64,000 bases of DNA from Draconibacterium sediminis. Its GTDB lineage: Bacteria; Bacteroidota; Bacteroidia; Bacteroidales; Prolixibacteraceae. A model generated the notes under the pieces. The model saw only the letters and a list, made by a program, of their open reading frames with translations. It made no database searches and was not told where the DNA came from. The stretch covers positions 2,418,001-2,482,000 of the forward strand of contig NZ_JRHC01000001.1 in NCBI RefSeq assembly GCF_000949475.1. Direction: 5' to 3'. A program made the translations under genes and the position numbers. This document shows positions 8,025 to 16,118 of the stretch, in pieces; positions within the stretch are counted from its first letter, which is position 1; each line of letters starts with the position of its first letter.

Positions 8025-10163
8025 TTAAAATACGGGCGAAATATTTTCCCATTTTACATCCCATTTCCCATCTTTCGGAAATCCCGGGTTCTCCTCGGTA
8101 CAACCGTCCCATCCGGCACACATCATACCTATGGTAGTCAACAAACCTCCGTTTCCTGGCAGGTAAATTCTTAACCTGTCATCCTGGAAATTGTGACCGT
8201 TTTTCAGGTAAGTATTTTTTTGTACGTCTTTTAGTAAAAACTCCAGTGCCATTTCGGGTTCTCCTAATCGCGTGGCGCACATAGCTGCCATTGGATAGTC
8301 CCAGCCCCAGGTTCTGTCCCAGGTCCATTTTTTTGCCACTACATGCATGGTATTGCGCATAATCTCCGGATCAACTTTATCCCATTGGGGGAGAATGCCA
8401 TAAGTGCCAAGTACCATAGGATGGTCTCTCATCAGTTCCGGATTGGTATAGGAATCAGTTGCTCCCTGAATTCCCAGATAAACATCTTCATTTTTATCGG
8501 GAGCAGCCAAATTTAATCGCACATTTTCCCATTTTTCCTCTTTTGGTTCACCAAGGCGTTCTTTCCATGTTTGTGCAGTTGTTAATCCCCAATACCAGTA
8601 GGCCAGTTCGAAAGGAGGATTGGTGGTTGTTTCGCGCGGCCAGTGTTCTTGCGCCGGAATTAGGGGCGGTGCCAGGTCGTAGCGATTTTGTTCAGCGTTC
8701 CAGACCGGGAAATCAGCCATAAATTCAGCAGTTTCGAAAACCAGTTTTTTGTATTTATTCAAAATCTCTTCCGATGGATTTCGGCGATACATTTGTTCTG
8801 CAAACCAAATAATATGTGGTTGTTGCCAGATCAGATACGAACCAACCGATGAAGGGCTGTTTTCATGATTGGGACCCAGCATTTTCTGCCACCGTATGCC
8901 TTCGTATCCTTGGTCGGTAGCTGTTTGTTTTGCTTTGGTGTACATCTCGTAGTAGAAGTCAAGTTGCTTTTCCACGAGTTGTTGGCGTTGCCACTGTGTA
9001 AAATGGGCAATGTGCCACCAATGCATTTCCAGATGGTACTTGCCAAACCAGCTGTTGAAGGTTAAGCCGGTTTCCTGTGGAGGGAGCGATCCCGAACTTT
9101 GCACCTTTGTAAGGTACTGCGAAAGTACAGTCCGGCGTTCGAGCTCTTTGGCACGCGGATCAGTGCAGCCCGAAAAATCAACAACACCTCCGTTTTCCCA
9201 AAAAGCTTTCCAGCTTTGTATGTTATTGGCTTTTGTTTCTTCAAAAGAAATTGGCTCACTTTTATTTGGTTCAGAAGCGAACAGGCAATTAAATTCCAGT
9301 GTTCCACCACTTTTGGGTTGAAGCGTAAATTTATGCTGAGCCTGCTTTTTAAACCTTGCATCGCCTTGCCAGTTTACGCTTACTTTATAATTGTCATCAT
9401 CCAGTTTACGGTTGAAGATCACCGAGTTTTCTCCTGCCGGTAACATTTCAGTTTGATGTTTGCCGGGCGATTGAAAATCATATCCGGGGTGGACGTGAAT
9501 GGGCACTGCATAAGGAAATTTCCACTGAACAGCCAGTTGTCCCGTTGCAATTAACGGCGACTCAATTTTTGCCGAAACCTGATCCTGATTCTGATGACAA
9601 TAAACTTCCACTTTTACAGGTTGACCTTCAAAATCAAAACTGCTGGTAATTTTTCCTGTCCACATATCCAGACTATGAATAGGATTTTTTATATCCTTTA
9701 TGGTGGCGTTTTCTCCGCTTTCTTTGGTGAGCACAAATCCGATTATTCCAAGATGCAAACGGTGCGGATTTTCTCTAAAATAATTGCAGGCAGCTTGTTT
9801 CCTGGCATCATCAGAAATTTGATGACGATAAGGGACTTGCCGTCCCTCGACCTCAAAGTATTTCAGGGTTTCCGACCATTCATAACCTTCGGTGTTAGGT
9901 GTTGTATGCCACCCCCAGTTGGATTGGGTGCCCAAAGGAACACCATCGTGATAGTCATGGAAGAACGTTTGAAGTCCGGTAATATCGGTGGTAAAGGCAA
10001 ACTCCCCATTGCCAACGGTAAGGGATTCCAAGGGATCAAAACTTTCTATAAGCACATTATTGCGGGTTACCAGTGCTTTCCGGTCGATGACGTCATTTTT
10101 GTTTTGAACGCTACAGGAAATAAACAGGGCGACCAAAAAAACGCAGATTGATAGTTGTTTCAT
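8025..10163 (-). CDS. Putative (alpha/alpha)6-barrel glycosidase, GH65/GH95-like, lipoprotein
   Basis: The 712-residue protein has a lipobox (ALFISCS). An N-terminal beta-rich domain opens with LTVGNGEFAFTTDITG, close to the GNG motif that opens the N-terminal domain of GH65 and GH95 enzymes. The second half is rich in Trp and helical repeats (HWWHIAHFTQWQRQQ, LIWQQPHIIWFAEQ), typical of a six-hairpin barrel. QKMLGPNHENSP (about residue 415-425) resembles the GH65 segment around its general acid (GPDEYH), so that Glu is a candidate catalytic residue; this is inference. I cannot assign a CAZy family or substrate. Its place between GH106 and GH28, with 10 and 19 bp gaps, says it acts on RG-I or a side-chain sugar. 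Confidence 0.72.
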   Translation of the reverse strand: MKQLSICVFLVALFISCSVQNKNDVIDRKALVTRNNVLIESFDPLESLTVGNGEFAFTTDITGLQTFFHDYHDGVPLGTQSNWGWHTTPNTEGYEWSETLKYFEVEGRQVPYRHQISDDARKQAACNYFRENPHRLHLGIIGFVLTKESGENATIKDIKNPIHSLDMWTGKITSSFDFEGQPVKVEVYCHQNQDQVSAKIESPLIATGQLAVQWKFPYAVPIHVHPGYDFQSPGKHQTEMLPAGENSVIFNRKLDDDNYKVSVNWQGDARFKKQAQHKFTLQPKSGGTLEFNCLFASEPNKSEPISFEETKANNIQSWKAFWENGGVVDFSGCTDPRAKELERRTVLSQYLTKVQSSGSLPPQETGLTFNSWFGKYHLEMHWWHIAHFTQWQRQQLVEKQLDFYYEMYTKAKQTATDQGYEGIRWQKMLGPNHENSPSSVGSYLIWQQPHIIWFAEQMYRRNPSEEILNKYKKLVFETAEFMADFPVWNAEQNRYDLAPPLIPAQEHWPRETTTNPPFELAYWYWGLTTAQTWKERLGEPKEEKWENVRLNLAAPDKNEDVYLGIQGATDSYTNPELMRDHPMVLGTYGILPQWDKVDPEIMRNTMHVVAKKWTWDRTWGWDYPMAAMCATRLGEPEMALEFLLKDVQKNTYLKNGHNFQDDRLRIYLPGNGGLLTTIGMMCAGWDGCTEENPGFPKDGKWDVKWENISPVF

Positions 10164-10182
10164 CGTTAGTGGTTTAATGATG

Positions 10183-13008
10183 TTATTTTTGCGTTAGTTT
10201 CGAAATCGTTACTGGGCCTAATAATCCCGACGGCAGTGGTTCCCAGTGCGCTGCTGTAAAATTCCCGTCTGCACCGCGGTTTTCTCTCTCGTGAGCCGCA
10301 AAATTAATGTTATAGAATTTCTTGTAGTTCACCTTGTTTTTATCCATGTCGATAATTCGGTTGGCCATCAGGTTGGTTACTTTTAGCTCAAGTATATTTT
10401 GCTCCTGTAACGCTTCTTTTTGCAGAACAATTTGAAAAACCGGCCCAATCAGTGTTCCTGTTTTTTTCCCGTTCAGCCACACTTCTGCCGATTCGTGTAC
10501 TTCGCCTAAATCAAGCAAATAATCATTATCGTTGTTTTCAGCAATCTCAAAACTGGTTTTATAGCTGGCAGTACCGGAGAATTTTTGCAGCTCATCTGAT
10601 TGTTTGGTCCAAGATTTTAGTTCATCAGTTTTATAAGGTGCGGGTATAGTCGGGCCTCCTTTTTCAAAGGTGACTTCCCACCCGCCATTCAGCTCTGTTT
10701 TTAGGGCACTTTGTTCCCAAAGTGGATAAGCCTCAGCTTTTACTTTTGTGGAATACCATTGCAGAATGATGGTTTCACCGGGTTTTAATTGTAGGTAAAC
10801 CTGTGTTTGTCCATCACTATTTTTTTGCGTGCGTGCTTTACCAAATGTTTTATCCATCGCATTAAATAAAACCGCTTCCTTGCCTGATTTTTGAAGTGTG
10901 ACCCATTGGTTCACCGCTTTTTCTGACCAGTTTGAAATAAAATAGCAGGTACCGTCCTTACGTTCAACCCGGTTATACCAAAGTCCTTGCTGAGTCAATT
11001 CTTCGCTGTAAATACCGGCGGCATTTAATAGGTTTGGCACGTTTTTGCCCACAAGAATTTTACCACTTCCGCTTGCAGCCGATTGGTAATTCTCTTCAGG
11101 AGTAAACTTTAAATCATCAATCAATTTTTGTGCCTCCGCCTGTCGGATTTCAAACTTGTTTAAACCCGGATTTTTTGAGGGAATTTCATTTTCGAAAATT
11201 ATAATAGCGCCATTTTCTGCCAGATTAAAAAGGTGTTTTAATGTTTCTAAAGGAATCGTACTACAGTCGGGAATTACAATGGTTTTGTAGGAGGCTCCGG
11301 CAGCTTGGATTTTTCCGTTGGCGTAGCTTAATTTCCGGATTTGTTTGTCGGATATGTAATCGAATGAATACCCTTGGGTAAGAAGTTTATTGCTGATTTC
11401 AGCAGTAAGTTCTTCACTGTGGCCACCAAAATGAGGGAGTACATTTCTGTCTCTTTCTGTCCACGCATCGTAAATGGGAAAATACAAAAGGATGTCGTTA
11501 TCCGGTGTTGCATTTTGCATAAACGATTGGCAGTTGGTAATGTATTCGTTCACCACTTTTAAATCGTTCCACCAGGTGTTTGTTGGCGCAAAGTGAACAG
11601 CTGCGTAAAACATCCATCCGGGCCATTTTTCGCCCAAAGGCGAGTAAGGAGTGCCATGATAAACGATGTGATTAACACCATTACGCAGGTAGTTGTCGGC
11701 ATTTTGTTTTACATCGGCCAGAGTGCTTAAAAAGTGCTCGTTAAGCCAGGTTGCAGCCTCGCAGGCAATTAATGGTTTGCCCGAAGTATGTCCGGCAGAA
11801 GTTGCCATTTTTATGCGCATCGGATCGGTGCCTTCGGTTTCCGGAATGTGGCTTGCTTCGTACAAATCGAGAATGGCAGCCGGCGAACCATGGGCCTGGT
11901 TACGGATGATGGTGTTGTATGATTCGGCCCAATCTGCCCAAACGATGGTGAACTTTTCCAACAGTAAATCGGAAATTGTTTCGCGGAAATCGCACAAAAC
12001 ACGCTGGTTGGTTTCTTCGTCCATATCGCCAAAAAGCGCAGGAAGTTTTGTTTTTAAGTCGTAGCCTCTGCGTTTTTCAAACTCTTCAAAAAAGAGGGGA
12101 GTCCAGTTGGCATCGCCAGAGGCGTCGTCCACTTCGTATGAATCGTTAAAAAATGCCCGAAGCCCCGTCAAATCGATGTCTTTGACATTTTTATCAAAAT
12201 CGGACAGAAATATTTTTGTTGCTTCTTCCGAAAAATGGTCGATCACATTTCCTTCACCACCGGTTCCGGCACGTTCTACCATTTTGCCGTGCCAGCCCTG
12301 AAATACAGCATATAAATCCCAGTTTCCTTCGGGAGCTGTCCAATCAAGAATCCCGTTTGCGTTAACGAAATTAGTAAAATCAATAGTTTCTCCCTGCGCA
12401 CTAAAAGCCATCAATGTTTGGAGTGGCAGCGGTTTTTCGAAGCGTACCTGGTCGAGCGCTAATTCCTGTAAATTGGTATTGCCGCTAATTGGGAATTTTA
12501 CTTCCGAGATATCAACTCTCTTGTTTACGGCACGCACCAAAGAAGGCTGGATAAACTCAATTTTTTCCTTAAGTTGTTCACCTGATTTTAAGTGGTACTT
12601 TTTGTATTGAACGTTTTTGCAGGCTTGTTCCGCATCAATCCACGGACCTCCAAACGGCCAGCCCGATGCATTGGCCAGATCGACACCCAACCCCAGTCGT
12701 TTCGATTCTTTTAAAGTATGCTCAAACATTTCCATCCATTCTGCTGATTGAAATGAAATGGATTTATCTTCATCACCTTTAACATCGTAAATGGGCGTAA
12801 TTTCAACACCTCCAAAACCGGCGTTGGCCAGTTCTTCGAGATTAGCCGTTAAGTTCGCTTTGTCGACGGCACTGCCGTGCCACCACCAGCGTGTCCAGGG
12901 TTTGGTTTCGTTGGTTTGATCAGGCCACTCCGGGGTGGTTGTTTTTTCGCATGAAGTAAATACGAAAATGGTAAAGATTAACAGGTATAAGTTTTTAGCT
13001 TGTCTCAT
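10183..13008 (-). CDS. GH106 alpha-L-rhamnosidase, lipoprotein
   Basis: The 941-residue protein has a lipobox (FVFTSCEK). The N-terminus after the anchor (PWTRWWWHGSAVDKANL, then NAGFGGVEITPIYDVKG) is the family signature of GH106, whose characterised members remove alpha-L-rhamnose from rhamnogalacturonans. The central barrel carries the FNDSYEVDDASGDANWTP segment, and a C-terminal galactose-binding-like beta-sandwich is visible at AEVWLNGKKTGTLIGP. The enzyme would trim rhamnose from RG-I oligosaccharides, alternating with GH105 or GH28 removal of galacturonate. It lies 24 bp after GH42. The acid and base residues are conserved glutamates in the family, but I have not fixed their positions. 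Confidence 0.88.
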   Translation of the reverse strand: MRQAKNLYLLIFTIFVFTSCEKTTTPEWPDQTNETKPWTRWWWHGSAVDKANLTANLEELANAGFGGVEITPIYDVKGDEDKSISFQSAEWMEMFEHTLKESKRLGLGVDLANASGWPFGGPWIDAEQACKNVQYKKYHLKSGEQLKEKIEFIQPSLVRAVNKRVDISEVKFPISGNTNLQELALDQVRFEKPLPLQTLMAFSAQGETIDFTNFVNANGILDWTAPEGNWDLYAVFQGWHGKMVERAGTGGEGNVIDHFSEEATKIFLSDFDKNVKDIDLTGLRAFFNDSYEVDDASGDANWTPLFFEEFEKRRGYDLKTKLPALFGDMDEETNQRVLCDFRETISDLLLEKFTIVWADWAESYNTIIRNQAHGSPAAILDLYEASHIPETEGTDPMRIKMATSAGHTSGKPLIACEAATWLNEHFLSTLADVKQNADNYLRNGVNHIVYHGTPYSPLGEKWPGWMFYAAVHFAPTNTWWNDLKVVNEYITNCQSFMQNATPDNDILLYFPIYDAWTERDRNVLPHFGGHSEELTAEISNKLLTQGYSFDYISDKQIRKLSYANGKIQAAGASYKTIVIPDCSTIPLETLKHLFNLAENGAIIIFENEIPSKNPGLNKFEIRQAEAQKLIDDLKFTPEENYQSAASGSGKILVGKNVPNLLNAAGIYSEELTQQGLWYNRVERKDGTCYFISNWSEKAVNQWVTLQKSGKEAVLFNAMDKTFGKARTQKNSDGQTQVYLQLKPGETIILQWYSTKVKAEAYPLWEQSALKTELNGGWEVTFEKGGPTIPAPYKTDELKSWTKQSDELQKFSGTASYKTSFEIAENNDNDYLLDLGEVHESAEVWLNGKKTGTLIGPVFQIVLQKEALQEQNILELKVTNLMANRIIDMDKNKVNYKKFYNINFAAHERENRGADGNFTAAHWEPLPSGLLGPVTISKLTQK

Positions 13009-13032
13009 CAGTTGAAGTATTTTCCGGTTGAT

Positions 13033-15135
13033 TTATTTAGTTTTCCAAACCAGTACGCCTGCTGTCGGAATTGATTTGTCTCCGATCAGAATTTCGGTAC
13101 CGGCAGGTAAATCCATGTTATAGGTAATGTTAGAATAGTTTACGGCAATTCCGTAACCATCGCGGTACTCCACCATAACACCTTTTGGGTAATCTTTTAC
13201 ATCGATATTGAGGCGGTCATAAAGTTTATCCAGAACTGCACGTTCCAGTTGGCCATCGTGACTGTCGGCTCCAACATAAGTAACTGTTCCTTTGCCCAAC
13301 TTATTAAACGTTACAGCTGTTTTTCCGGTATAATAATCACCGCTAAAAGTTCCCCAGGTTTCGGTGCCGGTATTGGTTTTCAAGATATCCCCCCATGTTG
13401 TCCATGCGTATTTTTTATTGTCCATTATAACTGTGTCGGGTGCAAAAGGACGGAGCAAATCGTAGAACTCAATTTCGCCACCGATTAGTTCATAGAGCGG
13501 CTCGGCATGTTTTGCCTGCCACAGATGTCCGAATTCATTCTGATGCCCTGTGCGAACCGACATTACCAGATTGCCGCCGTTTTTTACATATTCAGTTAGC
13601 TTGTCAACCAGTTCTATACTCATTTGCTGATAAGCCGGAGCAACAAGTACCGGATATTGTGAGAAGTCCATAGAGTCGCGGACAAAATCAACCGGCGCAC
13701 CAAATGCTTTTAATGCTTTATAGTACTTCAGCACATGGCCTTCGGTATCCCATGTCGAATTTTGTTTGTTGTTGTTTATGGCAACTGTATTGTCCGGATC
13801 ATACAAAATAGCTGTCTTCCGGTTTAAATAGTCTTTCGGGATTTGCCCCTCAGAAGGATTGTTACGAAGCACTTCTATTTCGTCGATAAATTTTTCGTAT
13901 TCTAAGCCGCCCGGTGTAGGTGTTACGCCATCGGGGCCAACAATGCCGTAATGATACTGCTCGTAGCCGTAAATGGGGGCACGAAAACGGTAGGTACAGG
14001 TAAATTTGCTACCTCCGGCAAATACATGCCACAACCACAGCCGCACTGCTCCGGGCAATGGCTGCGAGTTGATCGAACCCCAGTTTACCTGTCCGGGTTG
14101 CAGCTCCATTACACCATAAATCGGCGTTAGCGGTCTAAAGTAATCGTTGGCCATGGCAATGCGCGAGTATTCGCCCACGCGGTAACCTTTTGGGCCAATT
14201 CCGGTATGTTCGCCATAAACCATGTAACGGGTGTAGGTAATAAAATCCAATTCCTTGCTGGCGCCGGCATAACGCGCATCATAATAGGGGATGTAATTGG
14301 TGGTAATCCACTGATCGGGATTTGCATATTGTCGAATTACTTTTGCCTGGTCATCCAGAAAACTTGATGTTTCGTAATCGCAAAAACGGCTGTGATCCAA
14401 ACGTTGGTACAGGTTCATTCCCCATTGCGAGTGTTTCGGAATATTTATCTGGTCGAACCGGGTGTAAGTACCGCTCCAGAAATTGGTTCCCCATGCTTCA
14501 TTCAACGCTTCAATGTTACCGTATTTTTCTTTTAACCATGCTCTGAAACGTTTTTGGGCATCTTCGCCATAATCCACATTGGCAGCAGGTTCGTTATCCA
14601 ATTGCCAACCAAATATCCGGTCGTCGTTTCCGTAATGTTTGGCCAGTTCCTCAATCATTTTCAGTGAATAACTGCGGTAATATTCGTTGGAAAAGGAGGC
14701 GTGCTGGCGCGATCCGTGATCCATTTTTGTTCCGTTTTCGTGCTGTTTCAGAATATCGGGGTGTTTGCGTACCAGCCAAACAGGCGGGGTAGCGGTTGAG
14801 GTGCACATTACCACTTTTAGCTTGTATTTGTCGGCCAGTGCCACTGCACGGTCGAGCCACGCAAAATCGTACACGCCTTCTTCCGGCTCCAGTTGCGCCC
14901 ACGCAAACTCGGCAAAGTGGGTAAATTCAAAACCCATTTCGGCCATCTTTTTAATATCTCGTTCCCACTGACTTTCGTCCCAGTGTTCGGGGTAATAATA
15001 GGCTCCAACCGATGTTAATTCTTCGGGCGGGAAATAAATGCCCTCATTTTGTGCGAAACCGTTGACTAAAATAAAATGACTAAGAATAAAATAAACCAGA
15101 ATGAATTTGGAGTTGAAAATTGAGTTGGTACCCAT
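13033..15135 (-). CDS. GH42 beta-galactosidase, secreted; first gene of the RG-I operon
   Basis: The 700-residue protein has a long signal peptide (KFILVYFILSHFILVNGFA). The family opening GAYYYPEHWDESQWERDI is present. The acid/base Glu lies in WQLDNEPA (about residue 181) and the nucleophile in YGVMELQPGQVNW (about 344), followed by the trimerisation and beta-sandwich domains of GH42. These enzymes release galactose from short beta-galactosides, including galactan-derived oligosaccharides. It is the first gene of the minus-strand operon, with 450 bp separating it from divergent kdgF, so the operon promoter is most likely upstream of 15135. Confidence 0.88.
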   Translation of the reverse strand: MGTNSIFNSKFILVYFILSHFILVNGFAQNEGIYFPPEELTSVGAYYYPEHWDESQWERDIKKMAEMGFEFTHFAEFAWAQLEPEEGVYDFAWLDRAVALADKYKLKVVMCTSTATPPVWLVRKHPDILKQHENGTKMDHGSRQHASFSNEYYRSYSLKMIEELAKHYGNDDRIFGWQLDNEPAANVDYGEDAQKRFRAWLKEKYGNIEALNEAWGTNFWSGTYTRFDQINIPKHSQWGMNLYQRLDHSRFCDYETSSFLDDQAKVIRQYANPDQWITTNYIPYYDARYAGASKELDFITYTRYMVYGEHTGIGPKGYRVGEYSRIAMANDYFRPLTPIYGVMELQPGQVNWGSINSQPLPGAVRLWLWHVFAGGSKFTCTYRFRAPIYGYEQYHYGIVGPDGVTPTPGGLEYEKFIDEIEVLRNNPSEGQIPKDYLNRKTAILYDPDNTVAINNNKQNSTWDTEGHVLKYYKALKAFGAPVDFVRDSMDFSQYPVLVAPAYQQMSIELVDKLTEYVKNGGNLVMSVRTGHQNEFGHLWQAKHAEPLYELIGGEIEFYDLLRPFAPDTVIMDNKKYAWTTWGDILKTNTGTETWGTFSGDYYTGKTAVTFNKLGKGTVTYVGADSHDGQLERAVLDKLYDRLNIDVKDYPKGVMVEYRDGYGIAVNYSNITYNMDLPAGTEILIGDKSIPTAGVLVWKTK

Positions 15136-15585
15136 AATTGAAATTTAAGTTTAGATTATCATGTTTTTATATGACGTAAAGAATTCCGAAGATATCTAAT
15201 TAAGAGGAATTTATTAAGTAATAAATGCCCGAAAATCACAATTTTTTCTCCCTTTTTAACATGTATTTTTTTTCGTTTTTATTTTCTCGAATTTCGACAA
15301 GTTATTTTGAAAAATTTGAAAATGAATATCCAGAGTTTTCTGTAAATGGGGGAGTTCTGAATATTGTTGGGAATGAAGTTCAGAGTAAATCAAGGGGAAA
15401 ATTGAATGCGTAAAAAATTTGAAGTTAAATTAAGGCTTTGATTCACTTATTCTCAAAAGGAACTTTGATTTACTGTATTTTTAGCGACCCATTTTCCTGT
15501 AAAGTTGAAGATCTCAATACTTTTAAGGTTGTTGAAAATCTTTTAGTTTTGTAGTATCAACCGTATAAAATTTAACCGATAAGTT
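15136..15585. other. AT-rich divergent promoter region, GH42 operon / kdgF
   Basis: This 450-bp stretch has no supportable gene; a 62-codon frame at 15225-15413 shows no protein-like composition and no start context. It separates two divergently transcribed pectin genes, so it should hold both promoters and the site for the hybrid regulator encoded at 16-20 kb. I could not pick out a convincing direct-repeat operator by eye. Confidence 0.6.
15544..15551 (+). promoter_or_regulatory. Candidate -7 box of kdgF (TAGTTTTG)
   Basis: TAGTTTTG fits the Bacteroidota consensus TAnnTTTG and sits 35 bp before the kdgF start, a normal leader length. No clear TTG -33 element lies at the usual spacing, so support is moderate. 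Confidence 0.35.
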
Positions 15586-15915
15586 ATGGCAAGCGAGAAA
15601 GTATTTAAAAACAGCAAACGCTGGGAAGATCTTGGCGATGGCGTGGCGCGTCAGATTATGGGCTGGGACAACCAGATTATGATGGTAAAAGTAAAATTTG
15701 AAAAAGGTGCCGTTGGTGCCGAACATTCGCATTTTCATACACAAACTACTTATTGTGTTAGCGGCAAGTTTGAATTTACCATGGACGGCGAAAAAGTAAT
15801 CGTTGAGCCCGGCGACGGTTTGTATATAGAGCCGAATATGTTACACGGAGCACTTTGTTTGGAGCCCGGAATTCTGATCGATGTTTTTAGCCCGGTTCGG
15901 GAAGACTTTTTGTAA
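15586..15915 (+). CDS. kdgF: KdgF-type cupin, uronate linearisation
   Basis: This single-domain cupin of 109 residues is the usual KdgF length. KdgF converts 4,5-unsaturated monouronates, released from pectin or alginate, to the linear ketone. The metal-binding motif is EHSHFHTQ (His47, His49, Gln53), with a second-motif His87 in MLHGAL. The C-terminus FSPVREDFL closely matches the conserved end of KdgF proteins. There is no signal peptide, so it is cytoplasmic. Its substrate is what the GH105 encoded in the divergent operon would release, a strong contextual match. The downstream isomerase, dehydrogenase and KDG kinase are not in this window. An octanucleotide array begins directly after its stop codon. 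Confidence 0.88.
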   Translation: MASEKVFKNSKRWEDLGDGVARQIMGWDNQIMMVKVKFEKGAVGAEHSHFHTQTTYCVSGKFEFTMDGEKVIVEPGDGLYIEPNMLHGALCLEPGILIDVFSPVREDFL

Positions 15916-15955
15916 GGACTGAAGGGCTGAAGGACTGAAGGATTGATGGATTGAA
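15916..15955. repeat. Octanucleotide tandem repeat, 5 x GGACTGAA
   Basis: Five back-to-back 8-bp units start at the base after the kdgF stop codon: GGACTGAA, GGGCTGAA, GGACTGAA, GGATTGAT, GGATTGAA. They are non-coding and would lie in the kdgF 3' untranslated region. Confidence 0.9.
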
Positions 15956-15965
15956 TGCGCGGTAA

Positions 15966-16003
15966 CTTTGTGAAACTCTGTGCCTCCTTTGTGCAACTCT
16001 GTG
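15966..16003. repeat. Four CTYTGTG heptamers at 10-11 bp spacing
   Basis: CTTTGTG, CTCTGTG, CTTTGTG and CTCTGTG start at 15966, 15976, 15987 and 15997, one per helical turn. A further direct repeat, AACTTGCAA twice (16042-16050 and 16053-16061), follows. The whole stretch between kdgF and the sensor gene stop is a mosaic of unrelated microrepeats. Confidence 0.8.
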
Positions 16004-16118
16004 GTTAATTCTTTTTTCAAAAACTGAAAACTGCGACTGAGAACTTGCAAGAAACTTGCAACAGATCTCTCCTCGTCCCTCGTCGAGATGACAGGAGTGT
16101 TTGAGCTAATGCCTTTCA

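Noticed and set aside
15225-15413. 62-codon frame between GH42 and kdgF
   Set aside because: AT-rich chance frame inside a divergent promoter region, without homology or start context.
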